A stretch of 64,000 nt of DNA. Origin: Meloidogyne chitwoodi (lineage: Eukaryota; Nematoda; Chromadorea; Rhabditida; Meloidogynidae). This document shows positions 27,444-38,993 of this stretch, one piece after another. Made by a program: the position numbers and the translations under genes. The first letter of the stretch is position 1. Every line of letters begins with the position of its first letter. The stretch lies in assembly GCA_015183035.1 (NCBI GenBank), contig JACZZP010000016.1, positions 1,364,001-1,428,000 on the forward strand, given 5' to 3'. The notes under the pieces were generated by a model that worked only from the letters and a program-made list of their open reading frames with translations, did not search any database and was not told where the DNA came from.

Positions 27444-30400
27444 TTTATTTAATTAAATTAATTTATTTGTTATTTTAAAGCAACATTTGTATTAAGTTAA
27501 AATATTTTTTTTAATTTTGTTGTTACATAAATATGTTTATTTTAATTTATTTTTCTAAATATATGTACATATATTGATTACTTTTACATAAAACAAGAAA
27601 AACAATTTTTATAAATAAATAAATAATTCCTGAAATAAAAAAGAAAAATAAAATATGTATTTATGTAGTTAAATTAAATAAAATGGATCGCGCAAATTAA
27701 AATTTATTAAAAAAAAATTTTAAATTATATAAAGTATAAATTCTATGTAAATATTTATTGATGGAGTAATGAAGCTAAAAATTGGTTTTTTTTAATTTCT
27801 ATTTAAAAATGCGAGTAATTTTTTTTATTAAAAACCAGAAGGACATTTTTTAATTTATTTTTTTATTATTTTTTTTTATTTTTATTACTCGACATTAAAT
27901 AAATATGAAGGTCATTGACCAAACATATGTTTGAATTAATCAAAAAAAACTAAATAAAATAATACCTTTTACTCTTATATTAAATTATAAAATACATATG
28001 TACTAATATTTAAATATTAAATAAATTTATTTAATTAAAAATTTTAAAAAATTTTGATTTATTATAATAAAATTTAATTATTTAAATTAATTTAATTATA
28101 AAGAAAATAATAAAATTACTTTCTCATATTTCAAGCAAAATATTGTCTAAATATATTACAACAGAATAAATAAAATAAATAAATATAAAAGAAGATGACT
28201 GACATTTGAGGTGGTCTAAAAAGAAAAGAAAAGAAAAGTTGGTTAAAATTGAGGAAGAAAAAAAATTAATAAATTTTTGTTTGAAGTAAATTGGTCATTT
28301 AATGGCCAGAAGAAGATAAGTAAATAATAAGAAATAAGTCATTCTTATTATTAAACAGGTGCTCTATTTTTATTTATTTATTCTTTTTTAATTTTTATAT
28401 AAATATGTGGTTTTTTTAAATATTATTTATTTTTTATATAATAATTTCTCTCTTTTCATAGATTTCGTAAAAAAGAATAAAATTAGAAATAAAAATATTC
28501 TAATTTAAATTAATATTTAAAATATTAAGCAAAATAAAAGAATTTAAAATAAATTAATATTTATTAATAAGTCAAAAATGATTTTAAAGTAAAAAATAAA
28601 CTCTTTTTAAATATTTATTTGCATTTATTTAGAAGACTTAAATCTTAATATAAATATTTTACATAATTTTCAGTCATTCCTTTAAAAATAAAAAAAGCTT
28701 TTTGTTTATAAAAATGAAAAAAGGAATTTGGCAGAAATTGTTTAAAAAAAGAGAAGATTGGCATTTTTACATTTTTTATTTAGTAGCCGGCTTTATGGTC
28801 AACACAGAAAATAAAATTTTAAAACAACAAATGAATAAATTATAAAAGAATTTAGAGACAGACAGACAGCTATTTATACAAATAAATACATATTTTTATT
28901 TAATTTATTTAATTATTATTATTTTAACATTAATAATAAATAAAAAATATATTAAAAAAAAAGAAAATATTATTTGTTAAATTAAAAAAATTAAAGAGGA
29001 AATAATAAAAAATTAGTTGAAAATTAAAATATAATATAATCTTCTGTTGCTTTTGAATTTTCAAAAAATAATTAAATTATTAAATATTTTCAAAAAATGC
29101 CTTTAACTAATATTTTTAATTTAAAAGCTGATGGAAAGAAAAAGCAAAAATATAGTAAAATAGAATGAAAAAAAGAGGAGAGTTTATTCCACTCACTAAA
29201 TACTTTCCCATTCAATGTCCCCTATATGTGCTTTTGTGTCCATTGGAGAAGTCAACGCTCTTCTAAAGCACATCATCACTGCTTTTTATATTCTTTTTTA
29301 CTTTTTTTATTGCTAATCCATTTTTTGGTTTTTATAAAAAGTTAAGAAATATGCAAATGTATAAATATAATAAATGAAAAATATTTTTTAGTGGATAATT
29401 TGAAGAGTTTTGATGATTTATTTTACTTAACAGGTGCAAAAATAAAAAAGAAATTTAAAAAAAAAGAGAAAAGTAAATATATTAAATTAAAAAATTAAAT
29501 TAATTTAAAGTTTAAATATTATAAAAAATATAAAATCGAAAAAAACTCTTACATTAGGTGTTTTATTTTAATAAATATTTCTGTCAAAGTTGAGAAATTT
29601 TCTTTTTTTATTAGTTCCATTAATACCTAAAAATAAGATTAACATTAAATGGTAGATAAATATTATTTATTAAATGAAAGCAAAGCCAAAAATAGTAATA
29701 AATATTTTTGGATTTTTTTTTAAATTAAAATTAAAAAAATTAAATTTGTAGTTTGAAAATATAAAAAAAATAAAAATTTATTAAATAAATTTTTATTTTT
29801 TAAATCATTCATTTTATATATAATAAATTATCTAATTAATATAAAAATGTTCAAAATATATAAAATAAATTAAAAAAAAAATATTTTTAAAAATCAATTA
29901 ATAATATATAAATTTATTAGCATAATCGTAAAAAATTATCTTCTTCAAAAAGTACTTGAAAAAAATAAAAAATAAAAATGTGAGCAGAAAAAGAAGTGAC
30001 GAATGACTATCATCAATTGATGGAACTAAATTTAAAAAATAAAAAAAATTATTTATATTGTTATAGTCATTCTGTGTGAATAATGAAAAAAGGAGATGAA
30101 TTTTTATAAAAAGAAAAGGATAAAGAAGAAAATTTAAAAATAAATGATAAATATATCTCCAACATCTGCTCATCCTTTTTTTTTAATTACAAAAGAAATA
30201 ATTTTTATTAAAAATAATTAAAATAAATAAATAAAATTATTAAAAAGAAATGATTCAGCAATAGAAAATAAACAAATTCTTTTTATTTCTCACACTCATT
30301 CCATTTTATAAAATTAACAGATATATTTAGATATTTATATAAATAAATAAAAAAAATAAATATTATGAAGAGTGAATATTTTATAAAAAAATATTATTAA

Positions 30401-30735
30401 TTTAATTGATTTTTTTTCCAGAATAGAAAATTATATTATTATTTTACAAGTATAATTTCAGTTATTTATTGGTAACATATAATGGATTTGACTTTAAAAG
30501 TTTTTAATATTTATTGATCACTAAACTAAAAAAGAACATTTAATTGTATTAATTTATTATGGTTATAAATAATAATTATTTTTATTACTTTTTTTTGATC
30601 TCTTTCTTTTTTTTATTTACAAAAATTGTGAGGATTTTGTCGACGTAAGGTCGCCACATCATTTTTTTGACAAAACAATTAAAAAAACCAATAATAATTG
30701 GACGGGAATAGATGAATGAGCGAATACTAAAAAAG
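27444..30735. other. AT-rich intergenic region upstream of abl
   Basis: About 3.3 kb without a convincing gene. A GC-richer patch at about 29180-29290 stands out and can form a hairpin (ATGTGCTTT at 29226 pairs with AAAGCACAT at 29266). A 91-residue hydrophobic frame on the minus strand (29898-30173) lies in homopolymer-rich sequence and is probably spurious. The abl promoter and any upstream alternative exons would be here. Confidence 0.55.
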
Positions 30736-30889
30736 AGAGTATACTCAAGTGTCCCTGACTCAAGTGTCTCTGTTCAAATCAAAGTCTCTCACTAAGATTC
30801 TAGTCTCACTTAGTCTCTTACTCAGACTCAACTGTCTCATACTCCAACTCACGTGTCTCTTCAAGTTTCTCAGTCTTAAGGTCTTCGAC
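30736..30889. repeat. Degenerate CTCAAGTGTCTCTGA tandem repeat (left part)
   Basis: Imperfect 12-15 bp units of the type ctcaagtgtctctga run up to the foldback element and resume after it (31862-31950). The array was therefore one locus before the element inserted. There is no coding content. Confidence 0.6.
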
Positions 30890-31081
30890 TAGAGTTAGGA
30901 ACGGGATCGGGTCCCGATCCCGTTTTCCCGATCCCTTTTCCCGGTTTTTTTGAGATACCGGCCGGGATCGGGAATTCTCGGTTTTCCCGATCCGGGTCCC
31001 GACCGGTAATTAATTTTCCAATTCCTGGTCCTTTTTCCGGATTCCCGGTTTCTCAGTCGGGACCCGGGCACTCTTCTAGAA

Positions 31082-31717
31082 TGGGGGTTATTTCTGCGGA
31101 CTTTTTTTGCGGACTTTTTCTATTATATAATTTATTATATATTATTTGATTTTTGCCTTAAGGCAAATAAAAGGAGTACATATTTTTTATTCACACAAAT
31201 AAGAATCATGATTGACAATTTGTGAGATTAAATTGAAAAAACAAATCTGGTCCTTTAAACTTAATAACAAAATTGCCTGTATAATTTGCTGCAATGACAT
31301 CTTACTTCTTTGAAAAAATGTTTCAACTAGCAATCCTTTTTCTTTTCTACATGTTTACGCGCAACAACGCCATGTTGAACATTTATCCTTTCTCTTTTTC
31401 TGACGCATTTCCCTCCCACAATCACAGGTTCTACGTTGATGAAGCAATTTAAGATCTACCAACCATTGTTGAAATTCCTCGTCTGGTAAGCTGATCTTGT
31501 TGTATAATTGTAACAAAATAAAATTTTGAAGAGTTTGAATCATTTTTCTAAATAATCGATTAACAAAAATGTAAATGACTAGGTCAGAAACATTTACACC
31601 TTTTTGTTAGTCTATTAACTCCTTTTATTTGCCTTAAGGCAAAAATCAAATAATATATAATAATAAATTACATAATAGAAAAAGTCCGCAAAAAAAGTCC
31701 GCAGAAATAACCCCCCG
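31082..31717 (-). mobile_element. Merlin/IS1016-like DNA transposon relic
   Basis: A 636-bp insertion with long inverted ends: GGGGGTTATTTCTGCGGAC on the left, its complement on the right, extending through gccttaaggc about 80 bp in. It is flanked by TTCTAGAA (31074-31081 and 31718-31725), an 8-mer that is itself palindromic and lies at the apex of the surrounding foldback element. A transposase N terminus is encoded on the minus strand. The DDE core is missing. Merlin elements make 8-9 bp duplications, consistent with this. Confidence 0.7.
31200..31543 (-). pseudogene. Merlin-like transposase N-terminal fragment
   Basis: From the ATG at 31541-31543 the frame encodes FQQWLVDLKLLHQRRTCDCG then CSTWRCC, the CxCG...WRC zinc ribbon found at the N terminus of IS1016/Merlin (IS1595-type) transposases. 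A TAA stop follows. The same frame then continues with TCRKEKGLLVETFFQ and MSLQQIIQAILL, which also fits the family, so the stop is an inactivating mutation. The catalytic DDE domain is deleted. Confidence 0.65.
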
Positions 31718-31861
31718 TTCTAGAAGAGTGCCGGGACCCGCTTATTTTTGGATCTGGAAAAAACGGGAATTCCCGATTTTCCCGATCCGGGTCCCTCCCG
31801 ATCGTTCAATTTTTAAATTTCCCGATTCCCGATCCCGATTTTTACAAAATTCCTAACTCTA

Positions 31862-32766
31862 TCTTCGACTTCTCTTCAAGTGTCTCTTACGCACACTCAA
31901 GCGTCCGTCTCTGACTCAAGCGTCTTTGACTCATACTCCTCAGTTTTCTTATGGCGTTACTGGAGTAGCAGGCAGGGTTTGTCGGAGTCCATATTTGAAT
32001 CAAACTGCAACAAGAAGCATTGTTATGTTGTAGTGTTGGAATGTAGTGACCTTAAAGACTGATTAACAAAGGGTTTATACATATAATATCCAAGTTCTAA
32101 GTTTATTTTCAAGTTTTAATTTGAAACTTCATTCAATGTCTAAGTTCAAGTTTATTTTCAGGTTTTAAGTTTAAACTTAAACCTTATTTCAAGTTGCTAA
32201 TCTTATTATAAAAACCTCTCATTTTCACTTCCCCCAATCATGGAGACACAACATTCTCTTTTAGATATAAGATAATTAATGATTTTGGTATGACCTTCCA
32301 ACAACTGAACGGAATCTAAAAAATGCTATATAATCGGTCTCTATTGTTAAAAAACAATTAATACCTTGTTTTTCGTTAGATTTAGGAATGATTTTTAAGA
32401 GTTTTAGATCCAAAGTCAAGTTTTTCATATGAATATCAGCTTAATATAAAATTTAAGTAAATTTAATTAACACGTTTCAAATCTTCAAAAATAAAATAAA
32501 TTGCAAACGTAATAATCCACGATTTTTAAAATTAGAAAAAATTCTCTCAACGTAAACGTGGAAATTTACAATTTATTTAAAATTCAAGTTACTTATTTTA
32601 GAATATCCAACACGAAATTTGGAAGAATTTACGCATATTATAATATTTGAACAACTGAATATTCTTAACCATGAGATTCGATGGATTCTTTATAAGCCAC
32701 TAAACAAGGTAGGGGAAATTCAGAAATCTTCTAAAATCTAATATTCATTAAAAAGTCTCCTATAAA
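31862..32766. other. Intergenic region upstream of the Pro/Ser-rich gene
   Basis: It begins with the right half of the CTCAAGTGTCTC repeat (to about 31950). After that comes moderately AT-rich unique sequence with no convincing frame. The 60-residue frame at 31880-32062 overlaps the repeat and is not supported. The region just before 32767 should contain the promoter of the secreted protein gene. A tcctataaaatg stretch abuts the start codon. Confidence 0.5.
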
Positions 32767-35258
32767 ATGAAAATTAAAATTTTTATTGGCTTGTTGGTTG
32801 TAACACTAGCTCAAGGTAAGAAACAATTTGAAATTAAAAAATTAATTTCTTAGCAAAACCTCATGCAAAATACCTACAAGGACCGGAAGAAACACCTGCA
32901 CCAAAAAATCAAACAGCAGAAACGCCAAAAGCTACAAAAAATGACAAATATCTACAAGGAAATGTTGATTTGCCTGAAACCACGCCACAGTCACAAGGAG
33001 AAGTTGCATCAGAAAAATACCCTCAAGCACCAGCATCATCTTCTGCACCTCCATCTAACGGATACCCTCAAGCACCAGCATCTCGTGCACCTCCATCTAA
33101 TGGATACCCTCAACAACCAGCATCATCTTCACCTCCATCTAACGGATACCCTCAAGCACCAGCATCATCTTCTGCACCTCCATCTAATTCAGGATTCCCT
33201 CAAGCTCCTGAATCATCAACAGAGCCGGATACATGCCAAGGAGATTCAGTAGACACTTCATCTACACAATCACAGGGACAAGTTGTATCAGCAAAATACC
33301 CTCAAGCACCTGCATCTCGTGCACCTCCATCTAATGGATACCCTCAAGCACCAGCATCATCTTCACCTCCATCAAATGGATACCCTCAACAACCAGCATC
33401 ATCTTCACCTCCATCTAATGGATACCCTCAAGCACCAGCATCATCTTCACCTCCATCAAATGGATACCCTCAACAACCAGCATCATCTTCACCTCCATCA
33501 AATGGATACCCTCAACAACCAGCATCATCTTCACCTCCATCAAATGGATACCCTCAACAACCAGCATCATCTTCACCTCCATCAAATGGATACCCTCAAC
33601 AACCAGCATCATCTTCACCTCCATCAAATGGATACCCTCAAGCACCAGCAGCATCTTCACCTCCATCAAATGGATACCCTCAACAACCAGCATCATCTTC
33701 ACCTCCATCAAATGGATACCATCAACAACCAGCATCATCTTCACCTCCATCAAATGGATACCCTCAACAACCAGCATCATCTTCACCTCCATCAAATGGA
33801 TACCCTCAAGCACCAGCATCATCTTCACCTCCATCTAATTCAGGATTCCCTCAAGCTCCTGAATCATCAACAGAGCCGGATACATGCCAAGGAGATTCAG
33901 TAGACACTTCATCTACACAATCACAGGGACAAGTTGTATCAGCAAAATACCCTCAAGCACCTGCATCTCGTGCACCTCCATCTAATGGATACCCTCAAGC
34001 ACCAGCAGCATCTTCACCTCCATCTAACGGATACCCTCAAGCACCAGCATCTCGTGCACCTCCATCTAATTCAGGATACCCTCAACAACCAGCATCCTCG
34101 CCAAAGCCAAAGAAACACAAGAAACACAATGGAGAATGCATTTGTAACTACTTAAAAGGATCAGCATCTTCACCAAAGCCAAATCAATATGAAAAATATA
34201 CACAAGGATCTGATTTAGTTGAAACTACGCCACAGTCGCAAGGAGAAGTTGCATCAGCAAAATACCCTCAAGTACCAGCATCATCTTCACCTCCATCAAA
34301 TGGATACCCTCAACAACCAGCATCATCTTCACCTCCATCAAATGGATACCCTCAACAACCAGCATCATCTTCACCTCCATCAAATGGATACCCTCAAGCA
34401 CCAGCAGCATCTTCACCTCCATCAAATGGATACCCTCAACAACCAGCATCATCTTCACCTCCATCAAATGGATACCCTCAAGCACCAGCATCATCTTCTG
34501 CACCTCCATCTAACGGATACCCTCAAGCACCAGCATCATCTTCACCTCCATCTAATTCAGGATTCCCTCAAGCTCCTGAATCATCAACAGAGCCGGATAC
34601 ATGCCAAGGAGATTCAGTAGTCACTCCATCTACACCATCACAGGGACAAGCTGTATCAGCAAAATACCCTCAAGCACCAGAATCTCGTGCACCTCCATCT
34701 AATGGATACCCTCAAGCACCAGCATCATCTTCACCTCCATCAAATGGATACCCTCAACAACCAGCATCATCTTCACCTCCATCAAATGGATACCCTCAAC
34801 AACCAGCATCATCTTCACCTCCATCAAATGGATACCCTCAAGCACCAGCATCATCTTCTGCACCTCCATCTAACGGATACCCTCAAGCACCAGCATCATC
34901 TTCACCTCCATCTAATTCAGGATTCCCTCAAGCTCCTGAATCATCAACAGAGCCGGATACATGCCAAGGAGATTCAGTAGTCACTCCATCTACACCATCA
35001 CAGGGACAAGCTGTATCAGCAAAATACCCTCAAGCACCAGAATCTCGTGCACCTCCATCTAATTCAGGATACTCACAAAATGTATCCTCAGTCAAGCCCA
35101 AGGACAATGATAAATACCTACAAGGACCGGAAGAAACACCTGCACCAAAAAATCAAACAGCTTCAACACCAAAAGCTCAAAAAGGTAAAAAATATCTACA
35201 AGGACCTGTTGAGTTGCCTGATACTACTCCACAAGATGAAGATACATTAAATCAATGA
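32767..35258 (+). CDS. Secreted Pro/Ser/Gln-rich tandem-repeat protein
   Basis: Two exons, 32767-32815 and 32854-35258, give 817 residues. Exon 1 encodes a classic signal peptide (MKIKIFIGLLVVTLAQ); the rest is extracellular or luminal. The body is dozens of near-identical repeats of 11-15 residues with the core PPSNGYPQQPASSS or its APAS variant. They are grouped into larger modules by a recurring spacer (SGFPQAPESS then EPDTCQGDSV) that holds one of the few cysteines. N and C termini share a second motif, KYLQGP, four copies in all. The reading frame is the only one supported by a signal peptide, a clean GT/AG intron and codon-aligned repeats. No known domain was recognised. Candidates are a structural cuticle, eggshell or gland-secreted protein. 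Low-complexity repetitive secreted proteins occur among nematode gland products, but nothing here proves that role. Confidence 0.88.
32970..35080 (+). repeat. Coding minisatellite within the secreted protein gene
   Basis: Tandem 39-48 bp units that begin ggataccctcaacaaccagc, in frame with the protein. Larger blocks of several hundred bp are duplicated: the segments ending at about 34620 and 34980 are nearly identical, and so are those ending at about 33250 and 33910. This indicates expansion by unequal exchange. Copy number is likely to vary between haplotypes. Confidence 0.9.
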
Positions 35259-35648
35259 AACATTAAAAATACAAAGGAGAGCATAATTCTGAATTTGGAA
35301 AATGTGGAAGAATTGGGAAAATATAATTGATTAATTAAAATTTAATTAAAAATTAACATATTCACATAATAAATAAACATTTAACGGAATAAATAAATAA
35401 ATAATTAGATTAGAATTGTATTTTTTTGTGTTTATATGACTGTTGTCTTAGAGTGATAACAAAATACCTAACCCTAACTTATTTTGGTTATTCCATTTAA
35501 AATTTTTAAAAATTTAATTAGTCAATTCAAAATAATATTCTGAGCTCAAAAAAATTAAAATAATTTTATCAAATATTTTATTAAAAAACAAAATAAATAA
35601 CATTTTTGAAAATTAATAAAATCAAATAAATAAATTTCTTTTAATTTT
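35259..35648. other. Intergenic spacer between convergent genes
   Basis: 3' ends of two convergent genes. AT-rich with no gene seen. aataaa-type polyadenylation motifs occur around 35370-35400. Confidence 0.5.
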
Positions 35649-37010
35649 TTACCATTTTAAAGATGATGAAGTAATTCTTTTAATTTTTTCATTTTCTTTT
35701 GGTATTTTTTGATTGGCAGAAGTTGATCTTGTACTTATTTGAACAATTCGTTCTAATAATCTTTTATTTTCTTCTCTAAGTTGTTTTTCTGTTTCCTAAG
35801 AAAGAAAAACAAATTTTTAAAAAATTAAATAAATGTTAATATTTAAAATTTCTGAAGTGTTAAATTACCTATTTTCAATAATTAATGTAAATTTTATTTA
35901 TTTTTTTATAAAAACAGAAAATTATTTAATAAATTAATAATAATTAAAATAAATTTTATTTATTAATAAATTTTTTAGGAGATTTTTTATTTAATATTTA
36001 TTAGTTTTATAATAAAAAAGTATATCCATTAAAAAATATTTAAGAATTAAGCTGACCAAAATTTTAAATAATTTTAACCTAAACTTTATCAAAAAAATTT
36101 TTTTGTTAAAAATATTTTAAAAAAATCTAAAAAAAATATTATTTTTTTTAAATAAATTTTTTACCGTTATAATTCTCTTTCTTCTATTAGCAGGTACTGA
36201 ATTTGCTCTTATTGTTTTTGTTCCAATTGTTAATCCTTCAATTGACAAACTTCCATCAATTGAAGGAGATGTTCTTATTGAAGAAGAATTTAATGATGAA
36301 TGTCCATTTGATTTAAGACCAGTATCCAATCTTTTTTTTTAATTTTAAAAATTATTTTAATTTAAAAAAACCTTGAACGAGCTGTTAGAACCTTAAAATT
36401 AATTTATTTTTATTTAATTTTTTAAATAATTATTTTTTGTCAAACCCTTTGACAATGTAATAAATATGCTCTCATTTCAGCATGTTTTTGTACTATTTTT
36501 GGTCCTCCTAAAACACCACAAGAATTCATGGCTGTTTGGCGAGTTTGAACACGTCTTTGTTTTTGCCATTCCAATTGTTTAGGTGTTGAATTAGAATCAT
36601 ATAATCTTTTTTAATTTAAAAGGAAATATTTAAAAAATAAATCAAAAATAGAATTAATTTTGAGAAAGTCTCCACGGTATTTTTACCTTTTTTTTATTTT
36701 TTAATGCCCAAAGATTTAATTTTTCTTTTTTATTTATTAACTAAAATAATCTAATAAAATCAGTGATTTTTTCATTCAAAAAAAGTTTTAATTATTTACA
36801 AATAAATTAAAATAACCTAATAGATGGACAATTATTATTAATTTTATTTTGATTATTATTATTAGGCCAACGTCCATTATCTAAGGGAGTTTTTAAAAAA
36901 ATATTAGATTTTAATACTTGTTGTTTATATTTTTGTTTTGAATTATTTATTTTTTTATTATTTTGTTTTGAAGTTAAATAATCATTTTTCTTTGAAATTT
37001 TTTCTCCCAT
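35649..37010 (-). CDS. Small hypothetical protein with a C-terminal coiled coil
   Basis: Five exons read on the minus strand: 36817-37010 (ATG), 36446-36605, a 20-nt microexon at 36372-36391, 36165-36330 and about 35650-35795 (stop). The product is about 228 residues. The N terminus is Lys/Asn-rich. Exon 2 is the most protein-like part (STPKQLEWQKQRRVQTRQ, then a GVLGGP turn and a short helix, HAEMRAYLLHC). Exon 4 is Ser/Thr-rich. The last exon is a short leucine-containing coiled coil (EKQLREENKRLLERIVQIS). No domain was recognised, and there is no signal peptide or membrane segment. The exact stop position could be off by one or two bases. It is convergent with the secreted repeat gene. Confidence 0.55.
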
Positions 37011-37570
37011 TATTTAAAAAAAATAAATATAATTATTTTTTGTTATTTTTTAAATAATATTTTTAAGAAAAAATAAAATAATTGGCTAAAGAATTTTTTG
37101 TTAAATAAAATGTTTAAATATTTTATTTAACAAATATTGCGTGATTATAATTTAAAAAATATAAATTAAAGAACAGAAATAAAGATGCCAATTTATTTAA
37201 TAATAAAAATATTATAATAAATTATTTAAATAAAAAAAAAGATTTTTTTAAAGGATTTAGTAGAATATATTTTATTATTTTTGTTGTCAAGGGAAACAAC
37301 AAAAATTTATTTATTTATTTAAAAAAAATAAATAAAAATAGGTATTGATGAGAAAAATGTTTTAAAGAAAAATAAAATAATAAATAAATAATATATTTAT
37401 TTTAAAAAAATAATTAATTTTTAATATATTATTTAACCATTTTTAATATTTTCTAAAATAAAAATATATTTAATTAATTCATTTTTTAATTTATTAATCA
37501 AAAAAGAAAAAAAATTATTACAACAATAATTAATTAATTTCTTTTTTCTTTTTTATATCAATATACGAAA
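37011..37570. other. Intergenic spacer between divergent genes
   Basis: AT-rich sequence between the start of a minus-strand gene and the start of a plus-strand gene, so it probably holds both promoters. No gene or repeat was seen. Confidence 0.5.
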
Positions 37571-38993
37571 ATGTATTTTTATATAAATAATAAAAAATTA
37601 ATTAAATTTATTTTTAAAAAAATGATGAATATTATTTTAAATTATTTTCAAAAATTATTTAAAATAATTAATAATTTATGGCTTAAATTATTTAATAATT
37701 TATTACTTTATCCATTACTTGGCCTTTTACAAAAAGAAAATATTTTTAATATTTATTTTCTTAATTTTGGTTATTATGATGAACAAGAAGAAAATAAAAA
37801 TAAATTGTAAATAATAAAATTAATTTATTTAATATTAATTTTAGTTCAAAATCTAATTTTTCATTAAATTTAATCAATTCTATTGGAAATTTTCCAAAAA
37901 ATATAGAAGGAAATGCTTTACGTGCTCATTGTCTTCTTTATGAAAAAACATTAGAAAAATGTCCATTATATTTATCTTTTAATAATTTAAAATTATTAGA
38001 AGTTGGTTGTGGTCCAGGAGGAGGATTAAATTGGATAAAAATGTAAAATTATATTTTTATTTAATATTTTAAATAATTAAAATATTAAATAAAATTAAAT
38101 ATTAATACTTTTAATAATTAATTAATTAATTAATTAATTAATTAATTATTTTATTTTAATAAAGTGCTCATCCAGAATTAAATATTTTATATGGATTAGA
38201 TAAACATCCCCCACAAATTAAAGATAATATTAATATTATTTATGGCAATGCTGATAATTTACCTTTTATTAATTGTTTTTTTGATTTATTATTAAATATT
38301 GAAAGTAGTCATTGTTATGGACAAAAAGGAGAAAAGAATTTCTTTTTTGAAGTTAATAGGTAATTTATAATTAATTAATTAAATATTTATAATTTTAAAC
38401 AAATTCTAAAAAAAAATTAATTTTTAATTTTATTATTAAAAAAAAATATTTAAAATATTAATTTATTTAATTTTTATTTATTTTTTAATTTTATTATTTC
38501 TTTTATTTATTTTCTTTTTTATTTCCTTAAAGTCTTCTCTTTTATTTAAAATATAATTAATTAATATTTTTTATTTTTAGAGTTCTTAAAAAAGGAGGTT
38601 TTTTATGTTGGGCAGATATTAGAACAGTCAAAGGAGTTTAGAATAAAATTAAAAAAATTAAATAAAAAATAAATATATATTTTTAGTTAAAATTAACATT
38701 AAAATATGCAGAAGAAGCCAATTTAAAATTAATTTCCCCTTTAACAAAAATAAATAAACAAATACTTGCTGGAATGGAAAAAACCTCTGCAAGATATGAA
38801 TTATTACTAGAAAATGTTTAATAATTATTTTTTTTAAATTAATTATATTTTATTTTTATTTTAGGCACCTTTTTGGATTAAAATTTTTTCCAATTGTTTT
38901 AGAAATGTTTTTGCACCTAATAGAGAAAAACTGGAAAATGAAGAACATTTTTATATGATTGGATGTTGGCAAAAAATTGAAAAAATAAAATAA
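37571..38993 (+). CDS. Class I SAM-dependent methyltransferase
   Basis: Six exons: 37571-37806, 37845-38042, 38165-38359, 38581-38635, 38687-38815 and 38865-38993, giving about 313 residues. After a hydrophobic/basic N terminus (about 60 residues, possibly a membrane anchor) comes a Rossmann-like methyltransferase domain: LLEVGCGPGGGLNWI is the glycine-rich SAM-binding motif I, YGLDKHPPQI carries the acidic residue for the ribose, GNADNLPF and FFDLLLNIESSHCYG are motifs II/III, and EVNRVLKKGGFLCWADIR is the post-motif region. The NIESSHCY segment resembles methyltransferases annotated in mycobacteria as phthiotriolone dimycocerosate methyltransferases, and related nematode proteins, so a lipid substrate is conceivable. 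The substrate is unknown. Confidence 0.82.

Larger units (their letters stand above)
30890..31861. mobile_element. hAT-like foldback element with GGGATCGGG-rich arms
   Basis: A 972-bp element with inverted ends TAGAGTTAGGAA and an exact 8-bp target duplication TCTTCGAC (30882-30889 and 31862-31869). The TAGAG terminus fits the hAT end consensus. The arms (about 30900-31080 and 31726-31850) are GC-rich, built from gggatcgggtcccgatcccg-type units and complementary to each other, so without the inner insertion the element would be almost one long palindrome. The centre is occupied by a Merlin-like relic. Confidence 0.88.

Noticed and set aside
29898..30173. 91-residue hydrophobic minus-strand frame
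   Set aside because: Composition is that of translated AT-rich DNA, with many homopolymers and no homology or gene context.
31880..32062. 60-residue plus-strand frame beside the foldback element
   Set aside because: It overlaps the CTCAAGTGTCTC repeat and has no family match or splice context.
32863..35250. His/Leu-rich plus-strand and Met/Val-rich minus-strand frames over the secreted repeat gene
   Set aside because: They are shadows of the in-frame coding repeats. Only the Pro/Ser-rich frame joins a signal-peptide exon through a GT/AG intron.
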